Part shown: positions 18,408 to 28,568 of the stretch, in pieces
Layout: every line of letters starts with the position of its first letter
How positions within the stretch are numbered: position 1 is the first letter of the stretch
NCBI GenBank assembly: GCA_017456625.1
Contig: JAFTJB010000156.1
Span: 1 to 34,664 of the forward strand
DNA: 34,664 nucleotides
Source: Clostridia bacterium
Lineage (GTDB): Bacteria > Bacillota > Clostridia > Oscillospirales > CAG-272
Direction of reading: 5' to 3'
Notes under the pieces: model-generated
What the model saw: the letters and a program-made list of their open reading frames with translations, nothing else
Databases searched by the model: none
What the model was told of the DNA's origin: nothing
Position numbers and translations under genes: made by a program

Positions 18408-21400
18408 TTATTCAACGTAAAGGATGATTTTGAAATAATCTCTGTCCTGTGTCAGAACACAGAGGGTGTGGTAGCCGCGCGCAAGCTCTCCGAGATCGAT
18501 CGGATCGGTGCCCGCAGCCCCGCTGACAAGATTGGTGGAGCCAATCTTCATTTGTGCGACGGTCTTGATGCCCGCCTTAATAGATACGCTGTAGGTGCGC
18601 CCCTGTACGTCGACCGTTAGGGTTGCATCCTCGCCCACTGTGAGGAAGGCGGAGCCGTCACGGTCGATCTGTTCGCCGTTGACACAGACCCAAGGCTCCT
18701 CACCCACCGTGATGCGAAGCTTTCCGCTCGCACGTCCCACGTTACCTGCCGAATCCCTTGCCGTGTATTCCACAGCGGTGATGCCGGAGACCGTAAGATC
18801 GTTTGTAAAGGTGACGGTCAGCGTAAGCTCGCCATCATCGTCAAATGCTTGGAAGTTTTGCAGCAGCAAAGCCTCCAGCTCTGCGCGATCGGTATTGATC
18901 GGCGTGGTGAAAACGTGCTTGATAATGACGATCTCGGGGGGCGTTCCGTCGGGGATCGAGATTTTGGAGAACTGATGCGTGAGCGTATTGCCGTATTGGT
19001 CCTCCATGACGATGAAGGGATGCTTGCCGCCCGTATCGGAGGTGATCTCGAGCTTTGTCCAAGTATCGGCGGAAAGTCGGATATCCGCACCGCCGTTGAA
19101 CTGTGCGACCACGTCTCTCGCGGGCTTAACGTAAACGTAATCGCCGATCGAAAGCTCCAGCTCCGCGGGATCGTTTACGGGATCCGTACCGTTCATGCTC
19201 GTGCTGTACTGTGCGTTGAGCGCGCCGTCCACGATTGCATCGATCACGACCGTAACGGATGCCATCGTTCCACCCAGATCGGTAAAGTGATAGGTGTAGG
19301 ACCCGTTTGCGGTCACGGTGCGGTAGTAGTAGTAAAGTCCGTTCTTCAATTCACCCACGTATCCACCCTCACGGAAGATGGCAGGCTCATTGGAGGTAAT
19401 GGTGATCAAAACCGTCTTTCCGTCCGCCGCAGGCTCAGTCTTGGCAACCAAAACGGGAGCCGTACGGTCGATGTTGTCGACGTTGTCCAAATCCACTCGG
19501 ATGGAGGAGCAGTCGATCGCGGTGCAACGGAGCGAGATCGCCTCGTAGTTGTCCTTGTAGGTCACGGTAACGGTGTTTCCGCTGATCTTGTAGGTGACCT
19601 TGCCTGCGTCAAGCGTTTTGCTCGGCAGGACTGCTGTGATTTCCTCACTGAAGGTAATGGAAACGCTCACGTCGACGCCTGTGCTGGTAAGCTGCTTGTT
19701 TGCAGACCACTCGAGCGAGCGAAGCTCCACGTCGCGGTCATCGATCTCGCGGATGTACGCATCCACCGTGCCGCTGACTGGCTCACCCTTGTAGGTGTAG
19801 GAATAATTGATAAGGAATTCGTCGTTCGCCTTGTAGTCCACGTACCACTGCGTATCATTGACCTTGACTGCCTCAATGCCGAGATCGGGAGACTCCACCG
19901 TAAAGTCATCCACATCACTTGCGGGATCGGTTACGGGGGCATCCACGTAGATACGTACCGTGGTATTGTCAAGCGGTACCTTTGTGACCGTAGGCAACGG
20001 ATGCGATCCGACCTCGGTGACCTCAAAGGGAATGGATACTGCGTTGTTGTACTTATCCACCACGAAGAGCGTGAATTTCGCGTTCCGGGTGACGTCAAGC
20101 AAACGGCTGTTGAGCGTTACGCCCGGGATCACGTCGCTGTATCCGGTCTCGAAATCGGGCACGTCGGCGTAGAGACCGTCCTTGATAAAGAGCTTGGTCC
20201 TGCTCATATCCGAGATCTCGATCTCAAATCGGTACCCGCTGCTCCAACCCAGTGCCTGCAAAAGCGCCGTGCTGTCTCCGCGGTGACCCGCGCTTTCAAA
20301 TACGGTGTATCCCGCGTAATCGGTCATGATACCTGCCGCCTTTGCGCTCTCGAGCTGCAGTGCAAGCTTTTCGTTGACGTAGTAGCCGCCCTGATTGGTG
20401 TAGGCGAGGAGTTGCAGGCTTGCAGGCTCGGTATCCTCAACGCGATTGCCCTGCTCGTCGTAGAATCCGAGCGGATCGGGTCTTTCGCGGACCTCAAGCG
20501 CCACCTTGTACTGCGGGAAATTCGGGTCGGGTGCATAGAGCAGCTCCGCCACGATATCCTCAGCCAGTGCGATGGGAGTCTGGGTGCCGAGTGTCGCCGT
20601 AATATCCGCCGCATGGAAGCGATATGCGTTCTCCGCGCCCGGATAGAAGGTAAAGCTTGGAGTCTTACCCGTGTAATCGGTAAGCTTAAAGTTTTGGTCT
20701 GTGAGGTAAACGGTAACTGCGCCGTAAACGTAGTAGACTCCGTCATTATCCACTCGAACGTCATTGGAATCGTAGCTCCAAACCAATTTCGGATCGGGTT
20801 GAACGATGCGATCGACGATGACCGTTACGGTATTTTTCTTTCCGCCCGCCTCATGGTAGTAGCAGAAGCTCAGGTTCTTTGTAAGGGTGACCGTTACCTC
20901 TGCGGTGTTGTTGTTTTCTACGCTCATGTAAGCGTAATCCGAGATCTCAACGTAGATCGGCGTACCGTCCTCGCGCTTGATCGTGACCGTCAGATCCCCG
21001 GAGGTCAGTCCGGGCGAGGAGAAAGTCACCTGCGTGCCCGCATCAATGGTACCCGCATTGGAGATATCGTGCGTGACCGTTACCTTGTTGCCGTAGTAAT
21101 CGGTGAGCTGTGCGGAGTAGATGCTGCCGTCGTAGATATCGGTTCCGATCTCGTTGCTGTGCTCAAGTGTCTCAAAACTGAGGTGGATCAAAGCGCCTTG
21201 ATTGTCGCTCTTGTCATCTCCGCAAACAAGAAGATTCGGATCTACGCATTTTACCTCATCCTCGGTCACCTTACCCGTTGAGTAGGTTCCGCTACCGTCC
21301 TTGTAAGGCGCTTCCCAAAGGAATTTAACCGACTTCACTCCACCGCTGCTCTCTCCGTAGAGGCTTCCGATGGGATTGCTTGCATCTGCGTAAAGGAAGA

Positions 21401-24400
21401 TGCGAAGCATCGGTTCGCCGAACGCATCGGTTCCAACGGCGAAGCTGTAGGGAGTCGTGATCTCCGTGTCCGTCCTTCCGTCGTAAAGCTTGAGGGTGTC
21501 ACTCGACAGATCGAGCGCGTCGGTGTCTACGTCCTCCAAAACAAAATCAATACTGCTCTGTCCCGTGTAGGTCAGCGTGATCGTTCCGCTATACTCGAAG
21601 GGATCGTCGTAAATATTGTATCCGCGGATCACAAAGCTTCTCGTAACCGTTTCGCCGACCTGCTCGACGTTGGTCGAGCGCGGATTTGCTACGGTGAAGG
21701 AGAACGCTCCGTTATAGTATCCGCCTTCGACGTAGCCTGCAGCGTTTGCTTCGCCGCCCGCCAGCTTAACGGTGACAGCCTGCGCAAGATCGCCGCCCGA
21801 GAAGGTGATGGTCGAGCTCTCCCAGTTGATCAGATCAAAGTTCTTGCCGTTTTCGTAGCGGTAGCCTGTGACCGCACCAAAGCGTCCCTCTATTCGTTTT
21901 CCGCCGCCAAAGTCTACACGGTTGGTGGAAACGTTGAATAGATTGTACTCAAGATCGGGGAGAGAGGTCATGAGGACCTGCTCCTCGCCGTTCATGTAGG
22001 AAAAGACGTTTTCGAACGCAACAAGATCCTTGCCGCTCTGTACGGGCTGGTTGTAGAAGGTGCGGAGCTCGATGGCATTTCTGCCAACAACATAAGGGTC
22101 GTCGTGATAGCCGCCATCCCAATAGATATCAAAGGATGCGGTAGGTACGCTGTGCTCCCGACCCAGGGATTCAAACGTCGACCAGGGATCCAGCTCCACG
22201 TTCGTGTTATCATATCTGCGGTGATCGCCAAGCTGCGGAGCCACAACGGTGATGCCGCCGTACTCGTCGATCGCCACGAACACCGCCGTGCAGATGCTCG
22301 CGACATCTACGGGGAACTCGCCCGTATAGCTGTTTTCGGTGAGCACTACGGTGTCATTGACCCCCAGATCGACGACCTCTCCGTTCTCCCACTCCAGCTT
22401 TTCGAGGTGGTTGGTCACGATATCGTGATTGGGGTCGTACGCCATCTGACCGTTGACCTCCATATCGTATCTGCCCCAGATCTCAACCGCTACGTCTCCC
22501 GTTCCGTTGAGGGAGTAGGCGCTCTCCACAAAGAGTGTAAGATCGTGGATGTTGGTGATCGCATCATGATCGGATGCATTGTGAGAAGGCGTATAATTCT
22601 CAACCGCCATATTCAGCGTGGGAATATAATCGGTCACAATGACCGTGAACTGACGGACGGGAGAGATATACCCGTTCTCCATCTTGACCTGATAGCAAAT
22701 GGTATTGACACCCTTCATCAGGTAGAGCTCCTTAAAGCCCGCCGCGCCCTTCGGAATGCTGTCTGCATCGTAGATGCTGTCAACGCCCTGTGTGATCGCG
22801 TAAGATGCCCGGATTTGATCGGGAGAATTCGTTGTACCCTCGATTCGGAAGGGCTGCGCCGCGATCTCCTCATCGGTGGGATTGCTGCCTTTATTCCAAA
22901 TGCGGTAGCCCTCTACCATACCGACGGTAAAGCCCGCAAATTCCTTGGCGTTCTGATCCGCGCCGAGGACAAGGCTGTAGCCGCTGACACCCGAGGAGTA
23001 AACTGCGAACAGGTTACTTCTCATCACCTCTCCGGGAACGCTGACACTGATTCCCATAGAAGCGAAGGGCGCATCGATTGCATTCTTTTCGTTGTCGAAA
23101 TTGTAGGAGCCGCTGATGTTGTAATTGGTCTGGTAGCTGTAGCTCCAAAGTCCGTCATTTTCAACCGTGTCCGCATCCAGGACCATGGAGAAGGAGGAAT
23201 AGGAATCCACTCTTCCGCTGTATGCCCTGACGTTGACCTTGACGTAATAGAGACCCGTCTCGAGGTATCCGCCGTCGTCACGTCTTGCGGGGATGCTGTA
23301 GAACTGCGTATCCGCACCCGAAAGTCCTTGGGTAATTGCCACGACCGTATCCTGATCATTCTTATCGATGCGGTGCAATTCGACGGTGGATGCCGCCATG
23401 TCGATATCCGTCATTCCCCAATCGTTGCGAAGAAGGTTGGAGAGCGAGAAGTGGATCTGCATATTCTGCATCGGGTTTTCGCCGCGTTTGACTGCGTTGA
23501 AGAGGATCGCATCTGCCGTTTGTTCCGCATCCGCTACCTTGACGTTGCCCTCCGCATCCGTAAACTTGCCGAAATCGACCTTATGAACGGGGGTGTTTTC
23601 GGTAGAGTAGGATGCAAAGTAGAGCGTGTAGTAGTTGGGATCCGCAATGTAGCTTCCCGCGCGCGGTGCCGAATACACATAGCTCTGCGCCACGGGGATC
23701 ATGCTTTCATAGCCGTTTTCAAAGGAGACCTTAAGCTCACCGTAATAGGTGAACAGATCGTAAAATCCGTGTCCCTCGGCGAGAACGAAGTTGGAGTCGA
23801 TCCCGTCGATCGCCTCGACCGTTTCGTACCACTTTCCGCTTCTGGTGACCTTGTACCATCTGCGATCAAAGGAGAAGAGATCTACCTCCTCACCCGTTCC
23901 GACCACCGTAACGTACTCCCAATCGAGGGAGGAATTGATGGGTGCCAGAGTCACGCGGGTATATCCGTTGACGGGGGAGGCATCCTGCGATGCATCGGGT
24001 CCGATCACGGTAAAGCTCGGATGCGTGCTGGGAAGATAGAGATTTCCACTCACCTCCACGTTTGTGGAGGGCTTTGCCGTTGAGACGTTGACGTAGCGGC
24101 TCACGGGCGCGCTTTCGTTTCCGTTTTGGTCGGTCGCGCGTACCCAAAGCACCTCGTAAACGTCCTCGGTGACGTTCTCGTAATCCTTGCTGATCCTTGC
24201 CACGACGTCGTTCGTGTCATCGATCTCCAAAGGCATCCACACCGTTTCGTCATTGGGGGTCTCGTCGGGAGCCAGCCAGCAGTAGCGCACGCTTGCTACA
24301 CTGTTGTAATCCGTGATATTAAGTGTGACCGTTGCCTTGATGTCGATCTGCTCAAGTGCGGAATTGTAGCTCGCTGTCATTTTTTCACCGATGTATTCGA

Positions 24401-26678
24401 TGTTCGGCGCGATTTCATCCACCCGATAGTCGATTGTGAGCGGTGGATTGATCGCCGTAGCATTGCCGACCAGGTCGGTCGCGCGAACACCGAGGCAAAG
24501 GTCATCGATCATTACGTTTCCGCTCGGAACAAGCACGTGCAGGTAGTAGACCTGATGGTTGCTGATCAGCGGAAGGCTCTTGAGATGCACCGTACCGTTA
24601 AGCGGAACGGTCGCCTCTGCGAATTCACTCGCCGCGGGCGTTTCCGCCGTCTTCGTCAATGCGTATTTGATCTTGGTCGGCTTGAGGACCCCGCCACCGA
24701 TAAAGATATCTGCGGTAGAACCCTGCGTACCTGCGTAGAAATGCTCGTTTACGATATTCTCCGCGACGATGATCTCCGCCATCAGCGTGTAATTACCGTC
24801 CGCGTTCGGCTCGGTAGGAGCGGGAGATTTGCGCTCAACCGCGACCGTGGGCGCATCGAAATCGCCGTACATCTGTCTTGAGGGAGCTACGACCTGATAC
24901 CAAGCGTCCTTGTCCTCGATGGTATCGGTCAGAGTGGTGATCGCGAGCTGCGGATCTACACCCGCCGCGACGTTCATCTGCATTCCCGCTTCCAGCTTAA
25001 TTTCGAAGATCAAGCAGGTAACTGTTTTACTGTTATAATTTCCGTAGACCTCCGAGGTAGGAACGAAGGTGTAGGACGAGGTACACGGAACCGTCAGCGG
25101 ATCTCCGTTTCGGTCATTGACATTCAAGACCGCCGAGACCTTTCTCGCTTCCTCCTCGGTCAGCTTCGTATTTACGTTCACGTGGAAGATCAACGTATTG
25201 CCCTCACCCGAGAAGAGGTGCGTGCGGTCGATATCCTTTGGCCACTCGGTGGGAACCTTCTGCTCCTCCTCGAGCTTTCCAATGGTAATGTCGTTATACA
25301 CCATGACCTCGATCGCCTCAAAGGTATTGTTGATAAAGGTCTCGGTGAATTTCCAGTTGGTCATCGAGCCGGTGTTGATGCCGTTGCCCGCGAAGTCGGT
25401 CAGAATGGAAGTAAAGCCGGCAAAGCCATCGTAAGAATGGATCTTATTTCCATAGTAGGTTCCGTTGTACGCATCGGTGTACATTGCATCGACCATATCA
25501 ACCACGCCGATACGGATCGTGCTGTAGACTCCCTTGTTGAAGTGCGCCTCCACAATGCGTTCCACACGGAAATCCTTGTAGATGTAATCGCCCAAAGCGC
25601 CTCGGAAGGTAAGAAGGTTACGCTTTTCGCCTCCGCCCAGCTCTGCGATGTATGCGCGGAGCGTGGAGGTCTTATTCGTACGAAGATCGCGAAGCTCTAC
25701 GTCAAGGTAGACCTTGTCAAGATACGCCCACGCGGCACTGTTGTTCCAACGAATTCCCTCGTTGAACTCAACCTTGAGTATCAGCTCCTGATTTTCCTCA
25801 TCCTCGATTACCGTGATGTGCTGTGCCGTAGGCGCGGTATCATCAATGAGCGTGTAGTGCATTCCCATCATGCTACCGTTATCAGTGCGGAAATAAGGAA
25901 GCTCGTACAGATCAAGCTCATTGAGCTTGCAGTTGAGCGTCAGTTGAACGGGCTTGCTGTCCCACACCCAAACGCTCGCGGCATTCTCTCCCACCTCATC
26001 GTCATCCGTAAAGCTCTTCTGGATGCATCCGTAGCCCGACAGCACCGTCGCACCCGCACGAAGGAAGGTCTGGCTCTCATCAATGAAGGGAATGTTCCTG
26101 TAATCAAACTCGGGACGGTCACTGTAATCCAAACCGGCGTAGTTCTGAGCGGCATTCTCTTGATAACGCTCAGAGACCATGATGGCACCGTTGTTCAGCG
26201 TCGTTCCCGCATAGAGGGTATCGCGTGAGAGATCCAGTTGTCCCTCTCCCATCATCTCACGGTAGGGAAGGTCGTTCGACGAATTTCCGCCACTGGTTAC
26301 CCTTGCATAATGCCAGGGATTGATGGATGCGGTGAAATAGGGGCTTCTTCCCTCGGCCTCCTCATCCCACGTACCGTATCCCGTAATAAAGCCTTTATCG
26401 TACAGATTTTTGTAAAGGTAACTATTATAAATAGGATAATATTCGACGTTCACATTCACGTCGTAGGGGTTCTCCTTGACCTCCGGGATCTTTATGTCGT
26501 CAAACGACGAATACGGATCTCCCGTGCCCGAAAGCTGCATCCCCGCCGGCTGCCGACTTTCTATGGCTTCGATCACTCCCGAGACCAACGAGGCAACGGG
26601 CTGTGCCGCCAACGGCACGAGCATACATAATACCATCAATATGCTCATCATTCTCTTCATCACTACGGTTTTCTTCAT
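18408..26678 (-). CDS. Giant secreted protein 3 with many Ig-like domains
   Basis: This is the largest gene here, 2756 residues. Residues 1-30 are a signal peptide (MKRMMSILMVLCMLVPLAAQ). The rest is almost wholly beta-rich, with recurring Ig-like starts such as DEIAPNIEYIGE (about residue 753) and DRTAPVLVAKTEPAADGK (about 2403). A DUF5011-like domain spans about residues 2573-2656 (DGTPPEIVIIKHVFTTPIN to ARDSAGNVGRASGKLRI). A 100-residue C-terminal domain ends DYFKIILYVE. There is no transmembrane segment, sortase signal or SLH domain at the C-terminus, unlike proteins 1 and 2, so it may be released or held by them. GGAGGAAATACC before the ATG at 26678 sets the start. It lies 39 bases after the small Cys-rich gene and 58 bases before protein 2. 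Enzymatic motifs were not seen. Confidence 0.85.
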   Translation of the reverse strand: MKKTVVMKRMMSILMVLCMLVPLAAQPVASLVSGVIEAIESRQPAGMQLSGTGDPYSSFDDIKIPEVKENPYDVNVNVEYYPIYNSYLYKNLYDKGFITGYGTWDEEAEGRSPYFTASINPWHYARVTSGGNSSNDLPYREMMGEGQLDLSRDTLYAGTTLNNGAIMVSERYQENAAQNYAGLDYSDRPEFDYRNIPFIDESQTFLRAGATVLSGYGCIQKSFTDDDEVGENAASVWVWDSKPVQLTLNCKLNELDLYELPYFRTDNGSMMGMHYTLIDDTAPTAQHITVIEDEENQELILKVEFNEGIRWNNSAAWAYLDKVYLDVELRDLRTNKTSTLRAYIAELGGGEKRNLLTFRGALGDYIYKDFRVERIVEAHFNKGVYSTIRIGVVDMVDAMYTDAYNGTYYGNKIHSYDGFAGFTSILTDFAGNGINTGSMTNWKFTETFINNTFEAIEVMVYNDITIGKLEEEQKVPTEWPKDIDRTHLFSGEGNTLIFHVNVNTKLTEEEARKVSAVLNVNDRNGDPLTVPCTSSYTFVPTSEVYGNYNSKTVTCLIFEIKLEAGMQMNVAAGVDPQLAITTLTDTIEDKDAWYQVVAPSRQMYGDFDAPTVAVERKSPAPTEPNADGNYTLMAEIIVAENIVNEHFYAGTQGSTADIFIGGGVLKPTKIKYALTKTAETPAASEFAEATVPLNGTVHLKSLPLISNHQVYYLHVLVPSGNVMIDDLCLGVRATDLVGNATAINPPLTIDYRVDEIAPNIEYIGEKMTASYNSALEQIDIKATVTLNITDYNSVASVRYCWLAPDETPNDETVWMPLEIDDTNDVVARISKDYENVTEDVYEVLWVRATDQNGNESAPVSRYVNVSTAKPSTNVEVSGNLYLPSTHPSFTVIGPDASQDASPVNGYTRVTLAPINSSLDWEYVTVVGTGEEVDLFSFDRRWYKVTRSGKWYETVEAIDGIDSNFVLAEGHGFYDLFTYYGELKVSFENGYESMIPVAQSYVYSAPRAGSYIADPNYYTLYFASYSTENTPVHKVDFGKFTDAEGNVKVADAEQTADAILFNAVKRGENPMQNMQIHFSLSNLLRNDWGMTDIDMAASTVELHRIDKNDQDTVVAITQGLSGADTQFYSIPARRDDGGYLETGLYYVKVNVRAYSGRVDSYSSFSMVLDADTVENDGLWSYSYQTNYNISGSYNFDNEKNAIDAPFASMGISVSVPGEVMRSNLFAVYSSGVSGYSLVLGADQNAKEFAGFTVGMVEGYRIWNKGSNPTDEEIAAQPFRIEGTTNSPDQIRASYAITQGVDSIYDADSIPKGAAGFKELYLMKGVNTICYQVKMENGYISPVRQFTVIVTDYIPTLNMAVENYTPSHNASDHDAITNIHDLTLFVESAYSLNGTGDVAVEIWGRYDMEVNGQMAYDPNHDIVTNHLEKLEWENGEVVDLGVNDTVVLTENSYTGEFPVDVASICTAVFVAIDEYGGITVVAPQLGDHRRYDNTNVELDPWSTFESLGREHSVPTASFDIYWDGGYHDDPYVVGRNAIELRTFYNQPVQSGKDLVAFENVFSYMNGEEQVLMTSLPDLEYNLFNVSTNRVDFGGGKRIEGRFGAVTGYRYENGKNFDLINWESSTITFSGGDLAQAVTVKLAGGEANAAGYVEGGYYNGAFSFTVANPRSTNVEQVGETVTRSFVIRGYNIYDDPFEYSGTITLTYTGQSSIDFVLEDVDTDALDLSSDTLKLYDGRTDTEITTPYSFAVGTDAFGEPMLRIFLYADASNPIGSLYGESSGGVKSVKFLWEAPYKDGSGTYSTGKVTEDEVKCVDPNLLVCGDDKSDNQGALIHLSFETLEHSNEIGTDIYDGSIYSAQLTDYYGNKVTVTHDISNAGTIDAGTQVTFSSPGLTSGDLTVTIKREDGTPIYVEISDYAYMSVENNNTAEVTVTLTKNLSFCYYHEAGGKKNTVTVIVDRIVQPDPKLVWSYDSNDVRVDNDGVYYVYGAVTVYLTDQNFKLTDYTGKTPSFTFYPGAENAYRFHAADITATLGTQTPIALAEDIVAELLYAPDPNFPQYKVALEVRERPDPLGFYDEQGNRVEDTEPASLQLLAYTNQGGYYVNEKLALQLESAKAAGIMTDYAGYTVFESAGHRGDSTALLQALGWSSGYRFEIEISDMSRTKLFIKDGLYADVPDFETGYSDVIPGVTLNSRLLDVTRNAKFTLFVVDKYNNAVSIPFEVTEVGSHPLPTVTKVPLDNTTVRIYVDAPVTDPASDVDDFTVESPDLGIEAVKVNDTQWYVDYKANDEFLINYSYTYKGEPVSGTVDAYIREIDDRDVELRSLEWSANKQLTSTGVDVSVSITFSEEITAVLPSKTLDAGKVTYKISGNTVTVTYKDNYEAISLRCTAIDCSSIRVDLDNVDNIDRTAPVLVAKTEPAADGKTVLITITSNEPAIFREGGYVGELKNGLYYYYRTVTANGSYTYHFTDLGGTMASVTVVIDAIVDGALNAQYSTSMNGTDPVNDPAELELSIGDYVYVKPARDVVAQFNGGADIRLSADTWTKLEITSDTGGKHPFIVMEDQYGNTLTHQFSKISIPDGTPPEIVIIKHVFTTPINTDRAELEALLLQNFQAFDDDGELTLTVTFTNDLTVSGITAVEYTARDSAGNVGRASGKLRITVGEEPWVCVNGEQIDRDGSAFLTVGEDATLTVDVQGRTYSVSIKAGIKTVAQMKIGSTNLVSGAAGTDPIDLGELARGYHTLCVLTQDRDYFKIILYVE

Positions 26679-26717
26679 GGTATTTCCTCCAAGCATTCAG
26701 GATTGGGTTGGTTCAAG

Positions 26718-27044
26718 TCAAGCGATCGGCTCAGGCACTCTGCGGTTTTCCTCGCACCGACAGGTGCCGATCATCTCGTCTCCGTGCACATAATGCGCGC
26801 AATCCGCGCAGCATCCGTCGCTATAACGACTGATACCGAATTGACAAAGTTCCTGCATCTGGGTAACGAAGGGATGCCCCTCGTCTGTATACACCGGATC
26901 CTTTAAGAAATCGGGGTAAATTGGCAGCGGCTCTCCGAACGCGCTCTCGCGCTCGTATTCCTCGTAGTATCCGTAACGAATTTCAAACGTCTTGCCGTGC
27001 AGAGTGATATTCTTGTAAAGCATTCCTTCTTTTATCTGCTCCAT
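26718..27044 (-). CDS. Small cytoplasmic Cys-rich protein of unknown function
   Basis: This 108-residue protein has no signal peptide or membrane segment. The N-terminal part is rich in Tyr and Glu (RYGYYEEYERESAFGEP, then IYPDF and PVYTDEGHPFVT). The C-terminal third has Cys at 67, 78, 79, 82, 95 and 97, spaced like a small metal-binding fold (DGCCADCAHY, GTCRCEEN). AAAGGAGAG before the ATG is a good ribosome site. It is the first gene of the giant-protein operon, and its stop is 39 bases before giant protein 3. I have the impression that similar proteins are common in gut Clostridia but know no function for them. A regulatory or metal-sensing role would be a guess. Confidence 0.8.
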   Translation of the reverse strand: MEQIKEGMLYKNITLHGKTFEIRYGYYEEYERESAFGEPLPIYPDFLKDPVYTDEGHPFVTQMQELCQFGISRYSDGCCADCAHYVHGDEMIGTCRCEENRRVPEPIA

Positions 27045-27095
27045 CGTATCGCTCTCCTTTCATCTTATGCGATTCGTTGCGGTCTGCGCGAAAAA

Positions 27096-27135
27096 AAATC
27101 CCGCATACCACCGTTACTGATAGTATACAGGATTT
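27096..27135 (-). terminator. Terminator-like hairpin with an embedded -10-like element
   Basis: Between the regulator and the 108-residue gene, arms at 27096-27108 and 27123-27135 form 13 pairs (two G-U) around a 14-base loop. On the minus strand a run of eight T follows, so it should stop read-through from the regulator gene. The 5' arm also contains TATACT, a possible -10 box, without a good -35. A transcript starting there would lack that arm and escape termination. This suggests an activator-dependent promoter for the giant operon, which is inference. Confidence 0.55.
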
Positions 27136-27189
27136 TATGCAAAAAAACTACCACCCAAAAAGGCAAAATTTGGTCTATTTTTGATCGTC

Positions 27190-28431
27190 TCAAAGAATCG
27201 AAGAGAAATCCGTGCGCTTGTTGACGCCCGTCTTTTGCATGACCTTGAGAACCGTCTGCTTGACGGTCGCCTCGGCAATATAAAGCGTTTTGGCAACCTC
27301 CTTGGTGGAAAATCCAAAGGATACGAGCTTTGCGACCTCGCGCTCACGCACGGTCAGATTGACCGCGATGTTTCTCTTCCGCACAATTCCGCTCAAGCGA
27401 GACCATCCGAGAACCGATTCCTTGTACAGAGCCTTGACACGGCGCGCCGCCGTCTCGTCAACCGCCATTAACCGCTCCTCCATAAGCCGCTCAAGCCGCC
27501 GCCAATGCTCTGCCAGCAAGCCGTACAAGCGGTCGGGCAATGCCAACGCAATGGCTCGATCAATGTGCTCGATCGCGTGCTTGTCATCGCCGGTGTTGTG
27601 ATACGCCACCGCGCACAACAACCGCAAATTGATCTCGGGCACGATCGTTTTATCCACAACAGCCTGCGAGATCATCGGCTCGATCGTGTTCGGGATCATA
27701 CGCATCAAGGCAAGACCTTGAATGCCCTCCATATCGAATTGCTTGGATGCGACCGCATATGCCGCCATGTACAAATACTGCACGTAATAGACCTTTGCGG
27801 CGGGATGCGCATCGGGCGGAAGCGGATCAAAGCAGCCTCGAACAAACCAATCCGGAAAATCTCGGCTGAGATAGACCGAGCTATCCACCGATGCGATTGC
27901 CAGAGAAAGGATTGCGGGATCTGTCTCCTGCGTGCAGGGTGCCTCGCAGATATGTCGCTTTGCCTCGTCCCACATGGTAAGATCTCCGCGCCAGACCGCG
28001 CATCGTGCCAAAAGCATACCCGCGCCGATAATCGCATAAAAGCCGGAATGTGCATGCAAAAAGTACTTCGCGTTATTGTAGACCTTGTCAATCTCACCGC
28101 GCGCGTAGGCGATCTCCGCCTCAAGCAAAAGCTGCGCCTCGGGATTTGCCTTGAGTGCCTCAATGCACTTCTCCGCCTCTCCGGGCTTATCATACAGGTC
28201 GGTCATATGTAAATACGGGCTTTTGCGCGGCATTGGCAAATGCGGATCCTTCGGCAAAGTCTCCACGCCCTTCCGTCGCGCGTCCATCGGTCGTTCCGCA
28301 GTAGTCGGCAGCATCCAATCGCGCCCAAAACGCTGTGCACCCGGGATGCGCCCGTTACGGCAGAGCTCCTGTATACGGTGCACCGAGATGCCCCATTTTG
28401 CGGCAGCCTCGCTGACCTTCATATACTCCAT
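27190..28431 (-). CDS. Transcriptional regulator, HTH_17-type N-terminus and LuxR-type C-terminus
   Basis: This 413-residue protein has a DNA-binding motif at each end. Residues 1-45 resemble an excisionase/MerR-like helix-turn-helix (VSEAAAKWGISVHRIQELCR, then GRIPGAQRFGRDWMLP). Residues 352-413 are a LuxR/GerE-type helix-turn-helix (LTVREREVAKLVSFGFSTKE, then VAKTLYIAEATVKQTVLKVM). The middle 300 residues are helical and rich in Ala, Leu and Tyr, with TPR-like pairs, and could be a sensor or dimerisation region. AAGGAAG seven bases before the ATG supports the start. It lies upstream of the giant-protein operon on the same strand, so it is the natural candidate activator. Its ligand is unknown. 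Confidence 0.88.
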   Translation of the reverse strand: MEYMKVSEAAAKWGISVHRIQELCRNGRIPGAQRFGRDWMLPTTAERPMDARRKGVETLPKDPHLPMPRKSPYLHMTDLYDKPGEAEKCIEALKANPEAQLLLEAEIAYARGEIDKVYNNAKYFLHAHSGFYAIIGAGMLLARCAVWRGDLTMWDEAKRHICEAPCTQETDPAILSLAIASVDSSVYLSRDFPDWFVRGCFDPLPPDAHPAAKVYYVQYLYMAAYAVASKQFDMEGIQGLALMRMIPNTIEPMISQAVVDKTIVPEINLRLLCAVAYHNTGDDKHAIEHIDRAIALALPDRLYGLLAEHWRRLERLMEERLMAVDETAARRVKALYKESVLGWSRLSGIVRKRNIAVNLTVREREVAKLVSFGFSTKEVAKTLYIAEATVKQTVLKVMQKTGVNKRTDFSSIL

Positions 28432-28462
28432 GTACCCACTTCCTTTTTTTCAAAAGCGTTCA

Positions 28463-28543
28463 CCGTTTGCAAAAACGGCGGTTCCTACATCGAATTATAC
28501 CTTCTTACCTATTTATTATATACCTTTTTTTACGTCATTTCAA
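28463..28543 (-). promoter_or_regulatory. Promoter and small dyad upstream of the regulator gene
   Basis: On the minus strand TTGAAA (28538-28543) and TATAAT (28515-28520) are 17 bases apart. A second TATAAT-like box (28494-28499) lacks a -35. Just downstream CCGTTT/AAACGG (28463-28478) forms a 6-pair dyad around GCAA, which could be an operator or a leader hairpin. Confidence 0.75.
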
Positions 28544-28568
28544 GTAGAAACGGAAATTTTTTACGCAC

